A stretch of 64,000 nucleotides of DNA, from NCBI RefSeq assembly GCF_003663845.1, contig NZ_RCCA01000001.1:682001-746000 (forward strand), given 5' to 3'. This DNA comes from Chryseobacterium sp. 7. GTDB lineage: Bacteria > Bacteroidota > Bacteroidia > Flavobacteriales > Weeksellaceae. Below the pieces are notes generated by a model. It worked only from the letters and a program-made list of their open reading frames with translations. It ran no database searches and was not told where the DNA came from. Positions 42,153 to 52,059 of the stretch are shown in pieces; positions within the stretch are counted from its first letter, which is position 1, and every line of letters starts with the position of its first letter. The translations under genes and the position numbers were made by a program.

Positions 42153-43247
42153 TTAATGAGATGCTTTTTCAAAAAGCTGTAATATTTTTGTTTCCTCATT
42201 CTCCCAGCAAAATACATCCGCCGCTTTATTCAATTCACTCTGATAATGCATTCTTCCTCTTTTCAGAACAAGATTAATTGCTTTCTCAATCGTTTCAGGT
42301 TGGTGATCCGTAATAATTTCTCCTACATTGAACTGATTTTTTATGCGCTGCATCTCCGGGAAATTAATCATAACCAGCGGAACCCTGCTCTGAATATAAT
42401 CGCAAACTTTATTAGGAAGAGAATAATAATAGCTCACTCCGTTATTTTCTTCAAGACTGAACCCTACATCTGCTGTTTTGGTAATTTCTCTGAGGTTTTC
42501 CGGTTTCAGTTTACCCAGGAAAAAAACTTTATCTTGTAATTTTTCCTGAGCAACAAGCTCTTCATATTCTTTTTTCTTTGGCCCGTCACCTGCAATTTTC
42601 AAAACAGCATCTTTAATATGATGCATGGCAACAATCATTTTCTCAATTCCTCTGGACTGATTGATTGCTCCCTGATACAGAATAATTTTAGGATGATTGT
42701 CCGGAATTTCAGGAGCAGAAAGTATTTTTCTCGGAATATTTCTGACAACTATTGGGTTCACATTGTATTTTTCGTGAAACCATTCGGCATAGCTTTCACT
42801 TTCCGTCATCATGAATTTTACATGAGGAACCAGGCTTCTCTCAACTACCCTCCAGAATTTCTGTGAAAAGCGGTTTTGTACCGATGGCATTTCTGTAAAA
42901 ATTTCATGGCTGTCAAAGACCAATGGAATATTCAGTTTTTTGGCAATGAGATAATTTGGCAGAAGTGCATCGATGTCATTGGCATGAAGGATAGTATCTT
43001 TGTCAGCTTTTTTCTTAAGTTCTTTATATAATTTCCAGTTGAACTCAAAATAGGCGGTCTTTAAACTTTTAGACTTTAATCCTATTCTGGAAAAAGGATA
43101 AGGACGCTCCATTTTCTCATTTCCTTCCCAATCATTTCCTATAAGATCTATAGAGTATCCATTATCAAAAAGGGTTTTGCACACCTTTTCTATCCTTTGG
43201 TCCGTATACAGGTTACTAAAAGCCGAAGTAATTACTTTTTTCCTCAT
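42153..43247 (-). CDS. glycosyltransferase family 4-like
   Basis: A 364-residue GT4/GTB-type enzyme. The donor site shows PKIILYQGAINQSRGIEKMI and VLKIAGDGPKKKEYEELV; the acceptor half has LHANDIDALLPNYLIAK and FDSHEIFTEMP. Substrates are unknown. Its start overlaps the stop of the upstream small membrane gene by four bases, and the SufE gene follows 48 bases after. Confidence 0.88.
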   Translation of the reverse strand: MRKKVITSAFSNLYTDQRIEKVCKTLFDNGYSIDLIGNDWEGNEKMERPYPFSRIGLKSKSLKTAYFEFNWKLYKELKKKADKDTILHANDIDALLPNYLIAKKLNIPLVFDSHEIFTEMPSVQNRFSQKFWRVVERSLVPHVKFMMTESESYAEWFHEKYNVNPIVVRNIPRKILSAPEIPDNHPKIILYQGAINQSRGIEKMIVAMHHIKDAVLKIAGDGPKKKEYEELVAQEKLQDKVFFLGKLKPENLREITKTADVGFSLEENNGVSYYYSLPNKVCDYIQSRVPLVMINFPEMQRIKNQFNVGEIITDHQPETIEKAINLVLKRGRMHYQSELNKAADVFCWENEETKILQLFEKASH

Positions 43248-43471
43248 CCCTTTTTTTTACCTAGTATTAAATGATAGATCTGAATGAAACAGATCAGTCC
43301 GTTTGGAATAATAACCGGCCATAAAGGCCCACTAAAAAACCCATAAATGACAAAACAAAAACAGCCAATCATGTTGACAATTCTAATTTTTCTTACATCT
43401 TTCAGTATGAAACTCAGCACGATAAAAACTGAGGCGGAATATCCGATGTAAGTAGTAATTTCAGGGCTCAT
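43244..43471 (-). CDS. YgjV-like small membrane protein
   Basis: A 75-residue protein with three hydrophobic segments (ITTYIGYSASVFIVLSFIL, RIVNMIGCFCFVIYGFFSG and WPVIIPNGLICFIQIYHLI). The pattern GYSASxFIVLSF with IRxVNxIGCxCFxIYG fits the YgjV family; records of this family in Bacteroidota are sometimes mislabelled uroporphyrinogen decarboxylase. Function unknown. It heads the glycosyltransferase/sufE unit with an ATGA overlap, divergent from clpC. Confidence 0.65.
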   Translation of the reverse strand: MSPEITTYIGYSASVFIVLSFILKDVRKIRIVNMIGCFCFVIYGFFSGPLWPVIIPNGLICFIQIYHLILGKKKG

Positions 43472-43547
43472 GAGACATTTTTAAGGATAACAAACTTAAT
43501 CATTTTCAATAAGATAATAAAATTTTTTACTGCCATAAAGTCATTAA

Positions 43548-43577
43548 TTGATTTTTGGTAAAATATTTGTAATTTAG
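43548..43577 (+). promoter_or_regulatory. clpC promoter
   Basis: TTG at 43548-43550, exactly 19 bases, and TAATTTAG at 43570-43577, close to the Bacteroidota consensus. It lies 46 bases before the preferred clpC start. No heat-shock-type inverted repeat is evident. Confidence 0.65.
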
Positions 43578-43623
43578 ATAATGAATAAAAGGTAATGTTG
43601 CCTTTGTTCTAATGAGATATATT

Positions 43624-46158
43624 ATGGATTATAAGTTTTCACAAGGTTTGAGCCAGGTGTTCAAACAAAGCAAAAGCGAAGCTAAAAGGCTCAAAAGTGA
43701 ATTTCTTAATACAGAACATCTACTTTTAGGTATTATAAAAACGGAAAACTCTGCAAAAGAAATCCTTCAAAACCTTAATGCGGATTTAACACAAATCAGA
43801 AGAAAAATTGAAACTTTAAATACAGCAAGTCTAAATCCTATTTCTGAAGAGGTTACCAATATTTCTTTCACCAAGATGGCAGATCATGCCATTAAACGTG
43901 CAGAGTTAGAATGCCGTCAATATAAAAGCAATGAAATTAATACCGTTCACCTGCTTTTAGGTATTCTTTATAAATATGAGGACCCTACTTCAAATATTCT
44001 GGGAGCTTATGATATCGACTACGAAGGAGTTTCAAGAGAATACCAGACTATGCTTAAAAATTCAGGCCAGTCTCCTCAGATGAGCGCATATGACGATGAT
44101 GATGAGAGAGAGGAATTTGAGCAAATGAGAAAGCCTACAGGAAATTTAGGTTCTGCAAAAAGTAAAACCCCTACATTGGATAACTTTGGTAGAGACCTTA
44201 CTTCCTTGGCCAGAGACGGAAAACTGGACCCAGTAATCGGGCGTGAAAAAGAAATTGAGAGAGTTTCTCAGATCTTATCACGTAGAAAGAAAAACAATCC
44301 TCTTCTTATCGGGGAGCCGGGAGTTGGTAAATCTGCCATTGCTGAAGGGTTAGCATTAAGAATTCAACAGAAAAAAGTATCCAGAGTTCTTTACGGAAAA
44401 CGTGTGATCACTCTAGATCTTGCAAGTTTAGTTGCAGGAACTAAGTACCGTGGTCAGTTTGAAGAAAGAATGAAGGCGATTATGACAGAACTGGAAAAAA
44501 ACAGAGATGTCATCTTATTCATTGATGAGCTTCATACGATTGTAGGAGCGGGAAGTTCTACGGGAAGTTTAGATGCTTCCAATATGTTCAAACCGGCTTT
44601 GGCAAGAGGTGAAATTCAATGCATCGGAGCCACTACTCTGGATGAGTACCGTCAGTATATTGAAAAAGACGGAGCTTTAGAAAGAAGATTCCAGAAAGTA
44701 ATGGTGGAACCTACTTCTATTGATGAAACTGTTCAGATCCTGAATCAGATCAAAGATAAGTATGAAGAACATCACAATGTAATCTATACTCCGGAAGCAA
44801 TTCTGGCTTGTGTCAATTTGACATCAAGATATATTACAGACCGTTTCCTACCGGACAAAGCAATTGATGCGATGGACGAAGCAGGATCCCGTGTTTACAT
44901 CAAGAATATGAAAGTTCCTACAGAAATCATTGATTTTGAAAAGAAAATCGAAGATATCAAAGAACTGAAGCAGAAAGCTGTAAAAGCTCAGGACTACCTT
45001 GAAGCAAGAAAACTGAAAGATGAGGAAGAACGTCTTCAGATGGAACTGAATGCTGCTCAGGAAAAATGGGATAAGGATGTAAAAGAGAAAAAAGAAACCG
45101 TAACAGAAGAAAATGTAGCGGAAGTTGTTTCTATGATGAGCGGTGTTCCGGTAACGAAAGTTGGTAAGAACGAGCTTGACAAACTGGCCCAGATGGATGA
45201 AAAACTGAACGGAAAAGTAATCGGTCAGGAAGATGCTGTGAAGAAAGTTGTTAAGGCTATTCAAAGAAACAGAGCAGGTCTTAAAGATCCTAACCGCCCT
45301 ATTGGTACCTTTATTTTCCTTGGAACAACCGGGGTTGGTAAAACTGAATTGGCGAAGGTAATGGCAAGAGAGCTTTTCGAATCCGATGAATCTCTGATCA
45401 GAATTGACATGAGTGAATACATGGAGAAATTTGCCGTTTCAAGATTGGTGGGTGCGCCTCCGGGATACGTAGGATACGAAGAAGGTGGTCAGTTAACCGA
45501 AGCGGTAAGAAGAAAACCTTATGCAGTGGTTCTTTTGGATGAGATTGAAAAAGCTCACCCGGATGTATTCAATATTCTGTTACAGATTTTGGATGAAGGA
45601 CATGTTACTGACAGCTTAGGCAGAAAGATTGACTTCAGAAATACCATCATTATTCTTACTTCAAATATCGGAACAAGAGATCTTAAAGATTTCGGCGACG
45701 GTGTAGGATTCGGAACTTCTGCAAAGAAAACTACTTCAGACTCCAGAGCGAGAAGTACGATTGAAAGTGCCCTTAAAAAAGCATTTGCTCCGGAATTCCT
45801 GAACAGAATTGATGATATTGTGATCTTCAACTCTCTTGTACAGGATGATATCAAGAAAATCATTGATATTGAACTGAATAAGCTTTATGGCAGACTAGAA
45901 AAATTAGGATATAAAGTAGATCTTACTGAAGACGCTAAAGACTTTATTTCTGAAAAAGGATGGGATAAAGATTTCGGTGCAAGACCATTGAAACGTGCGA
46001 TCCAGAAATACATTGAAGATTTATTGGCAGAAATGCTGGTAAACAAACAATTGAATGAAGGAGAAACCGTAGTTCTTGACCTTAACGAGGCTAAAGACGG
46101 ATTGATCGGGAAAACACAGAAAGCAAAAAAATCAGCTGAAAAGTCTTCTCAATCTTAA
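43624..46158 (+). CDS. clpC: ATP-dependent Clp protease ATPase subunit ClpC
   Basis: An 844-residue Hsp100 protein from ATG 43624 (MDYKFSQGLSQVFKQ); an ATG at 43612 adds four residues. The double Clp-N domain (HLLLGI and HLLLGILYKY, with a linker near residue 150) precedes AAA-1 with Walker A GEPGVGKS at 230-237 and FIDELHTIVGAG. A UVR-like coiled coil (YLEARKLKDEEERLQMEL) follows, then AAA-2 with GTTGVGKT at 567-574 and VLLDEIEKAHPDVFN. ClpC unfolds proteins for ClpP and in stress response. It stands alone, without clpP or mcsAB. Confidence 0.95.
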   Translation: MDYKFSQGLSQVFKQSKSEAKRLKSEFLNTEHLLLGIIKTENSAKEILQNLNADLTQIRRKIETLNTASLNPISEEVTNISFTKMADHAIKRAELECRQYKSNEINTVHLLLGILYKYEDPTSNILGAYDIDYEGVSREYQTMLKNSGQSPQMSAYDDDDEREEFEQMRKPTGNLGSAKSKTPTLDNFGRDLTSLARDGKLDPVIGREKEIERVSQILSRRKKNNPLLIGEPGVGKSAIAEGLALRIQQKKVSRVLYGKRVITLDLASLVAGTKYRGQFEERMKAIMTELEKNRDVILFIDELHTIVGAGSSTGSLDASNMFKPALARGEIQCIGATTLDEYRQYIEKDGALERRFQKVMVEPTSIDETVQILNQIKDKYEEHHNVIYTPEAILACVNLTSRYITDRFLPDKAIDAMDEAGSRVYIKNMKVPTEIIDFEKKIEDIKELKQKAVKAQDYLEARKLKDEEERLQMELNAAQEKWDKDVKEKKETVTEENVAEVVSMMSGVPVTKVGKNELDKLAQMDEKLNGKVIGQEDAVKKVVKAIQRNRAGLKDPNRPIGTFIFLGTTGVGKTELAKVMARELFESDESLIRIDMSEYMEKFAVSRLVGAPPGYVGYEEGGQLTEAVRRKPYAVVLLDEIEKAHPDVFNILLQILDEGHVTDSLGRKIDFRNTIIILTSNIGTRDLKDFGDGVGFGTSAKKTTSDSRARSTIESALKKAFAPEFLNRIDDIVIFNSLVQDDIKKIIDIELNKLYGRLEKLGYKVDLTEDAKDFISEKGWDKDFGARPLKRAIQKYIEDLLAEMLVNKQLNEGETVVLDLNEAKDGLIGKTQKAKKSAEKSSQS

Positions 46159-46185
46159 TTCAATAAATAATTTAATTTTAAATAG

Positions 46186-46219
46186 AAACACCCCGGAAAA
46201 TTTTCCGGGGTGTTTTTTA
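46186..46219. terminator. strong terminator between clpC and the beta-barrel gene
   Basis: AAACACCCCGGAAAA and TTTTCCGGGGTGTTT form a perfect 15-bp palindrome with T runs, usable for both converging genes. Confidence 0.9.
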
Positions 46220-46262
46220 TATGTTTTGGCTAAAGCTCCTTCTTATTGATAAAATCATAAAA

Positions 46263-46790
46263 TTAAAGTCCCACTACAAAACCAATATTAGGAATCAGAC
46301 CGCTCGTAAATACACTGGAATTTTGTTTCCAAAGTACATTGTACATCAACCCCAGCTGCATAAAGGAATTATTCCCGATTCTCTGCATATAGCCTCCACC
46401 CAGATACAATGCATTTTCTTCTGTATTGTATTTATAATCGTAATATTTGTCTTTATAGTTGATGAAAAAATGCTGATAATTAGCCCCTACATAAAACGAT
46501 CTGGCAAAATAGTAATTCAAAAACGGTCCCACTCCAAACATGGTAGATTTATAGGAATTAGAAGTCTGCCATGATACACTTCCTATCACTCCGCCCTCAA
46601 GATCATCTGTAAGCCTGTATCCTACTCTTGGTGATGCCTGCAGGTTAAAAGAGCTATTGCTTCCGAATCCCAATCCGATGCCTCCTCCGAATGTCCATCT
46701 GTTGTTTTCCTGCGCCTGTGTTCCTATTGAAACCTGGGAAAAAAGCGATCCTGATCCTATCAGCATCATAGAAATAATAAACTTTTTCAT
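46263..46790 (-). CDS. outer-membrane beta-barrel protein
   Basis: A 175-residue exported protein (signal peptide ending SLFSQVSIGTQ). Alternating aromatic and glycine-rich strands follow: TFGGGIGLGFGSNSSFNLQA, GPFLNYYFARSFYVGANYQH and LYLGGGYMQRIGNNSF. The pattern and terminal FVVGL fit a small OmpA/porin-like beta-barrel. No ligand is suggested. It is a single gene, with mnmA divergent 190 bases away. Confidence 0.75.
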   Translation of the reverse strand: MKKFIISMMLIGSGSLFSQVSIGTQAQENNRWTFGGGIGLGFGSNSSFNLQASPRVGYRLTDDLEGGVIGSVSWQTSNSYKSTMFGVGPFLNYYFARSFYVGANYQHFFINYKDKYYDYKYNTEENALYLGGGYMQRIGNNSFMQLGLMYNVLWKQNSSVFTSGLIPNIGFVVGL

Positions 46791-46981
46791 ATGTAATATT
46801 TTGTTTTAAAAATTATATACTCTTCTGTTTCCATTTGCAGAGAGACTGATAAAAGGTGATGTGATAGTATATCGTTTTTATCAATGTTTAAAATTATGGT
46901 TTTTTTACGAATTTATTTAGTTGTATTTTTGCCGCATCAAACTAAGAACTCCCGTTAAGAGTTTCGTAAAATTGAAATACA

Positions 46982-48169
46982 ATGAAAGTAGTAGTAGGCC
47001 TCTCCGGAGGTGTAGATTCTAGTGTTACAGCTTATTTGCTTCAGCAGCAAGGCCATGAAGTTGTGGCTTTATTTATGAGAAACTGGAACGATGCTTCCGT
47101 AACATTAGAAGATGAATGTCCCTGGATTGAGGACAGTAATGATGCCCTTATGGTGGCGCAAAAGCTTGGAATTCCTTTCCAGGTGATAGACATGAGTGAA
47201 CTTTATAAAGAGCGTATTGTTGATTATATGTTTGATGAATATCAAAAAGGAAGAACTCCCAACCCTGATGTACTGTGTAACAGAGAAGTAAAATTCGATG
47301 TGTTTATGAAAACCGCAATGTCTTTAGGAGCAGATAAGGTTGCTACAGGACATTATGCAAGAGTAAATTCTACTTTTGATGAAAGCGGAAAAGAAATTTT
47401 CCATCTTCTGGCCGGGAAAGATAATAATAAAGATCAGTCTTATTTCCTTTGCCAGCTAAGCCAGGATCAGCTTTCAAAAGCATTATTTCCTATCGGGGAA
47501 CTTACAAAACCTCAGGTAAGAGAAATTGCAAAAGAAATCGGATTGGTAACGGCAGATAAAAAAGATTCCCAGGGATTATGTTTTATCGGGAAAGTAAGTC
47601 TTCCACAGTTTTTACAACAGCAATTAAAGCCCAATGAAGGAGAAATCGTAGAAATTTTCAAAGATTCACCCCTATTTTCGGAAGAAAAACCTGAATTTTT
47701 ATCTAAAGAAGAAGAACTTGAATTTTTATCAAGAAAAATCAATTATAAAAAAGCTGACGGAAAAGTAATCGGGAAACATCAGGGAGCCCAGTTTTTTACC
47801 ATCGGACAAAGCAGAGGTCTTGGGATAGGCGGTCATAAAGAAAGCTGTTTTATCGTCTCCAGAGATATGGAAAACAATATCATTTTTGTGGGCGAAGGAA
47901 GCCACTTCCCCGGACTTCATAAAAAAGCACTGAAAATCGATAATTCTGAATTGCACTGGGTACGTGAGGATATGAAACTTCAGAATGGAGAATCTATGGA
48001 AGTAATGGCCAGATTCAGATACAGACAATCTCTGCAGAAAGCAACGCTATTTCAGTTTGAAAATGCTTTGTATGTTGAATTTGATGAGCTTCAGTCTGCT
48101 ATTGCGGAAGGACAGTTTGCATCATGGTATATTGATGATGAATTGATTGGCAGCGGAGTTATTGCATAA
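46982..48169 (+). CDS. mnmA: tRNA-specific 2-thiouridylase MnmA
   Basis: A 395-residue MnmA (TrmU). The PP-loop SGGVDSS is at 8-14, and the two catalytic cysteines are C99 ([12 protein letters not shown]) and C200 ([11 protein letters not shown]). It makes 2-thiouridine at the wobble base of tRNA-Lys, -Glu and -Gln. The length is slightly over the E. coli protein, with a charged insert about residues 224-250 ([19 protein letters not shown]). A -7 box TATTTTTG is at 46924-46931. Confidence 0.96.
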   Translation: MKVVVGLSGGVDSSVTAYLLQQQGHEVVALFMRNWNDASVTLEDECPWIEDSNDALMVAQKLGIPFQVIDMSELYKERIVDYMFDEYQKGRTPNPDVLCNREVKFDVFMKTAMSLGADKVATGHYARVNSTFDESGKEIFHLLAGKDNNKDQSYFLCQLSQDQLSKALFPIGELTKPQVREIAKEIGLVTADKKDSQGLCFIGKVSLPQFLQQQLKPNEGEIVEIFKDSPLFSEEKPEFLSKEEELEFLSRKINYKKADGKVIGKHQGAQFFTIGQSRGLGIGGHKESCFIVSRDMENNIIFVGEGSHFPGLHKKALKIDNSELHWVREDMKLQNGESMEVMARFRYRQSLQKATLFQFENALYVEFDELQSAIAEGQFASWYIDDELIGSGVIA

Positions 48170-48193
48170 AAAAACAGCAGTAACCCTATCATA

Positions 48194-48235
48194 ATAAAAA
48201 AGAGACCTGAAAATAATTTTCAGGTCTCTTTTTAA
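48194..48235. terminator. terminator between mnmA and DUF4249 gene
   Basis: AAAAAGAGACCTGAAAA and TTTTCAGGTCTCTTTTT pair perfectly around TAA, with T runs in both directions. Confidence 0.9.
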
Positions 48236-48254
48236 ATTTAATCTCAATACTGTT

Positions 48255-49037
48255 TTATTGAATAATGATTTCTTTTTCGCTTGTTGTATGGGCTGAAAAA
48301 TACCCAAGTGCTCCGTTACTGATGTTACTTGGCGGATTTGCAGAAACAGTGGTATTAAATTCCGGATCATTCAGGCTTTTCTGAGCTTTGAAATAGTTGT
48401 AAACAGCCTCATCTATGCACTGCATTTCTACTTTTACTTTACTATTTGGGGGATTTGTTGAACCATTAAGTACTCTATTATTCACCTGCCCGTTTACCGA
48501 ATAATCAGAAAATAAAGTAATCTCCTGAATACCAAGATATCCTTGAGATTTAAACAAATAATAATTTCCTTTTATCTCGGGATCCGTAAAAACCGGAATC
48601 ACTTTTTTCTCAATATAATATTCGTCGGGGATGTCCTTTTGTTTCAAAGCTGTAAACTCTACATATTCAGGCATTTTGCTTGTCGCTTTATAGATAACGC
48701 CATCTATGGTTACAGATAGGGTATAAACATCTCCATAATGGGTGGTAAGATGGGTTGTTCTGTATTCTCCCTCAGTATATTTTAAAGTATCGGATTGCCC
48801 GTGGTTATCACTGATGACAACAACAGCATCTGTAACCGGTTTTGGATATGATGCAGCATTAATTTTCTCAGATCTGGTGATTTTCACACTGTAAGGTCCG
48901 TTTTTATCCGTAACGTTTCCTTCAATTACTATGGTTCCGCTTAAGTCTTTCAAAGGCAGATCTATATCTCTTTCATCAAAGCAGCTCAACAGAGAAAACA
49001 CAATTGGAAAGGCTACCAGGTATTTTATATTTTTCAT
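48255..49037 (-). CDS. DUF4249 lipoprotein, partner of the TonB receptor
   Basis: A 260-residue lipoprotein: signal peptide with lipobox VFSLLSCFD (Cys about 19). The mature part begins LSGTIVIEGNVTDKNGPYSV, KITRSEKINAASYPKPVTDA and VVVISDNHG, the usual start of DUF4249, a Bacteroidota family that sits with TonB-dependent receptors. It follows the receptor gene by nine bases. A surface ligand-binding role is inferred by context only. Confidence 0.85.
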   Translation of the reverse strand: MKNIKYLVAFPIVFSLLSCFDERDIDLPLKDLSGTIVIEGNVTDKNGPYSVKITRSEKINAASYPKPVTDAVVVISDNHGQSDTLKYTEGEYRTTHLTTHYGDVYTLSVTIDGVIYKATSKMPEYVEFTALKQKDIPDEYYIEKKVIPVFTDPEIKGNYYLFKSQGYLGIQEITLFSDYSVNGQVNNRVLNGSTNPPNSKVKVEMQCIDEAVYNYFKAQKSLNDPEFNTTVSANPPSNISNGALGYFSAHTTSEKEIIIQ

Positions 49038-49046
49038 CAGTAAAAT

Positions 49047-51278
49047 TTAGAATTTGAAATTGTACGTTATATTAGGAACCCATGAAACGAAAGAAGTTTG
49101 TTTAGGCTGAACAATTCCTTGGTTACTATCAAATGAAATCCTGTATGGATTATGTCTTCCATAAACATTATAAACCCCAAATGACCATGAGCTTTTGAAC
49201 CTTTTATCGGTTTTTGGTTCGTAAGTTGCGTTGATATCCAATCTGTGTGATGCAGGTATACGGCCACCGTTTCTTTCTCCATACTGAAGATATTCCCGAT
49301 CACCGATCACATATTTTGCTCCAGGATAAGTGATTGCATTACCGGTAGCATAGACAAATGCGCCGGATAGTGTCCATTTCGGAGTTAATTGATAGTTGGC
49401 AACCAATGATAAATTATGTGTTCTGTCATAAGAAGCATTATACCAGCCTCCATTATTGATCTCATTATTTTGCCTCTGAGTTTTGGATAATGTGTATGAA
49501 AACCAACCTGTGAGTTTTCCTGTTGTTTTCTTAGCCATAATTTCCAACCCATAGGCTCTTCCTTTTCCATTATACGCCAGATTTTGCTCTACATCATCCA
49601 GAATATTGATTTCAGCGCCGTCTTTATAATCAACAAGGTTTGACATTTTTTTGTAGAAGACATCCGTACTCAATTCATATCCCTCATTGAACTTTTTAGT
49701 AAACCCAACGTTCATCTGATCAGCAATCTGAGGTTTTCTTACATCCATCCACAAATCATTGTTAAGTGATCCATTAAGACTGTTCAGCGTATATATATTT
49801 TGGGTATTCCTATTGTATCCTAGGGTTAATGCATTGTTTTCATTAAAATTATAACCGACAACGATTCGAGGCTCAATATTGAAATAGCTTTTCTTAAAAT
49901 CATTTCCGGAGTGATCCGTATTTTTTCTGTCTGAAGAAAACAATGATGCCCTCAAGCCATAGTTGATGAACAGCTTATCATTAAGTTTAAAATCATCATT
50001 AATGTACAGCGCATTTTCCCACATTGTTCTATTATTTCTCAGAAAGTTGGAAGTTATAGATTCAGGAAGATCCCGTGTAGAGAAAAAATATTGAGAGGTC
50101 TGGAAACCATAGCGCAAAGTATGCTTTAAGCCAACATAATGAGTGAAATCCTGCTTGATACCAATATTTCTGATATTTGGTTTTATTTCTACAAATTCAT
50201 CATTACTATTCTGAACCGTTGTTTTATACCCGTAATTACTGTAAATCAAAGAAGTATTTGAGAATAATTTACTGCTTATAATGCTGTTCCATCTAAGAGT
50301 TGCGGCTGTATTTCCCCAATCATTATTGAACTCTTTAAAAGCTAAGACATCTTTGCCAAAATAGCTGGATAAATGAATACTGTTATTTTCATTTAACTGA
50401 AAATTAGCTTTTGCATTAAGATCATAAAAATTAAGCTTAATTTTTGATCCGTCCTGTGGTGGTATGAAAAGATCTGCGTAAGTACGTCTTCCAGATATAA
50501 TGAAAGACGATTTCCCTTTCTGAATAGGACCTTCAACACTCAGCCTGCTGCTGACAAGTCCTAAACCTCCGCTTACATTATATGCCTGATTATTTCCTTC
50601 TTTCATCTTTACATCTACAACTGAGGATAATCTGCCACCATACTGCGATGGAATATTACCTTTATAAACAGTTACATTTCTCAGTGCATCACTGTTAAAT
50701 GTACTGAAGAAACCCAGCAAATGAGAATTATTAAAAACAGGAGCCTCATCCACCAGCATAAGATTCTGATCTGGGCTTCCTCCGCGTACACTGAAGCCGG
50801 ATCTTCCTTCCTGAGAACTTATGCCGGGCAAGTACTGTATTGTTTTAAGAATATCTTTCTCCCCCAATAAAACCGGAAGTTTTGAAATACCTTCCACATC
50901 CAGAACCTCAGCACCCGTTTTAGATCTGGCGGACACCGCCGTTTTATTTTTTTTCAGTTGTACTGTCTCTATAAGATTTTCTTGTCTTATAAGATTCCAG
51001 TCTATTTTTACTGTTCCGTTCAAATGAATCTCCTTACTTTCACTTTTACGATTGTTATGACTGATAATCAATGTATAATTTTTCTCAGGTAGGGATAGGG
51101 AATAAAAACCATACTCATTGGTCTCTGCAAAAATTTCAGGCTTTTCTTCTATCTTTATGATAGCCCCTGAAACAAATTCTCCTGTGTCTTTATCCTTTAC
51201 CACCCCGCTGATGGAGTAAACGCTTTGCGCATAAGAGAAAGTGGAGAATAGAATTGTAGAAATAGTAATTCTGATCAT
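49047..51278 (-). CDS. TonB-dependent receptor with carboxypeptidase-like N-terminal domain
   Basis: A 743-residue receptor from ATG 51278 (MIRITISTILFSTFSYAQ); the ATG at 51317 adds 13 residues. After the signal peptide comes a carboxypeptidase regulatory-like domain (YSISGVVKDKDTGEFVSGAI), a plug domain (GAEVLDVEGISKLPVLLGEK, YLPGISSQEGRSGFSVRGGS) and a beta-barrel ending SFVSWVPNITYNFKF. It imports an unknown ligand using TonB energy. It forms an operon with the downstream DUF4249 lipoprotein. No substrate-specific motif is evident. Confidence 0.88.
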   Translation of the reverse strand: MIRITISTILFSTFSYAQSVYSISGVVKDKDTGEFVSGAIIKIEEKPEIFAETNEYGFYSLSLPEKNYTLIISHNNRKSESKEIHLNGTVKIDWNLIRQENLIETVQLKKNKTAVSARSKTGAEVLDVEGISKLPVLLGEKDILKTIQYLPGISSQEGRSGFSVRGGSPDQNLMLVDEAPVFNNSHLLGFFSTFNSDALRNVTVYKGNIPSQYGGRLSSVVDVKMKEGNNQAYNVSGGLGLVSSRLSVEGPIQKGKSSFIISGRRTYADLFIPPQDGSKIKLNFYDLNAKANFQLNENNSIHLSSYFGKDVLAFKEFNNDWGNTAATLRWNSIISSKLFSNTSLIYSNYGYKTTVQNSNDEFVEIKPNIRNIGIKQDFTHYVGLKHTLRYGFQTSQYFFSTRDLPESITSNFLRNNRTMWENALYINDDFKLNDKLFINYGLRASLFSSDRKNTDHSGNDFKKSYFNIEPRIVVGYNFNENNALTLGYNRNTQNIYTLNSLNGSLNNDLWMDVRKPQIADQMNVGFTKKFNEGYELSTDVFYKKMSNLVDYKDGAEINILDDVEQNLAYNGKGRAYGLEIMAKKTTGKLTGWFSYTLSKTQRQNNEINNGGWYNASYDRTHNLSLVANYQLTPKWTLSGAFVYATGNAITYPGAKYVIGDREYLQYGERNGGRIPASHRLDINATYEPKTDKRFKSSWSFGVYNVYGRHNPYRISFDSNQGIVQPKQTSFVSWVPNITYNFKF

Positions 51279-51317
51279 TTTTCTTTTAATTTTCCGCAAA
51301 AGTACATTTAAACCCAA

Positions 51318-51796
51318 TCCGTTTAGAAAACATGATATCAGACAGCTTTTAAGCTCGTAAATTAAAAAAAACCGTTAAAATTATTATTTAAAAGCATTTT
51401 ATACTACAATAAAGCAATGAAGATATTTTTTAATTATACATAAATTCATTTTATCATCTAATCAAACGATTTAAAGTATTAATAAATTAACAATAAATTA
51501 ACCATTTCTTTGTGTCATTGAAAGCACATGTTAATTTTTTTAACTAATTAAAAGAATTAATATAAAAGTGCGAAAATATGATCTGAAATAAATACATTCA
51601 TATCGCTAAAAATGATACAGTTAAGTGAATTTATATGTACTAGTAAGACTCAGATTTCAATATGAGATATTGCGCAAATTATAAATCAAAAAGAAAAATA
51701 ATACTGAAAAATTTTCATTACTATTATTTTAAATTATTCTGTAACGTTTTTTAAATTGTGATACTCACTGAGCAAATAACAATAAAAAATACTCCT
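51318..51796. other. long AT-rich spacer
   Basis: About 480 bases of very AT-rich sequence upstream of the receptor and the small frameshifted gene. No ORF of substance, no strong hairpin. It presumably holds the receptor promoter; I cannot place it. Confidence 0.5.
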
Positions 51797-51999
51797 ATGA
51801 GAACATCTGCAAGAATCCGGTACGCTTATGTGAGCAATATTCTGATTACTATTGTATCCGCTGTTTTTGGCTATAATTTTTACCAGGCCATTGCACATCC
51901 GGAAAAATTGCAGTCAGCCTTATTTTGGCAGTACTTACTTCCGCTATGGTTAGAAAATATGGCTACCAGACCGTGAAAGAAAAAAAGAAAGATATGTAA
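51797..51999 (+). pseudogene. small membrane protein gene, apparently frameshifted
   Basis: ATG 51797 opens MRTSARIRYAYVSNILITIV, a membrane segment, then SAVFGYNFYQAIAHPEKLQS and ALFWQY. In this frame the protein soon stops (51976) after an unlikely LWLENMATRP tail. A shift of one base near 51932-51945 would instead read SAMVRKYGYQTVKEKKKDM to a stop at 51997-51999, a plausible basic cytoplasmic tail. I read this as one roughly 67-residue membrane protein with an indel or sequence error. Family not recognised. Confidence 0.5.
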
Positions 52000-52016
52000 T
52001 CTCAACAAAACATAAT

Positions 52017-52052
52017 AAAGCCCGGAACATTTTGTTTCGGGTTTGTTTTTTA
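52017..52052 (+). terminator. terminator after the small membrane gene
   Basis: AAGCCCGGAACA and TGTTTCGGGTTT form a stem with one G-U pair and a bulge, followed by TGTTTTTT. Confidence 0.7.
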
Positions 52053-52059
52053 TACTGGT

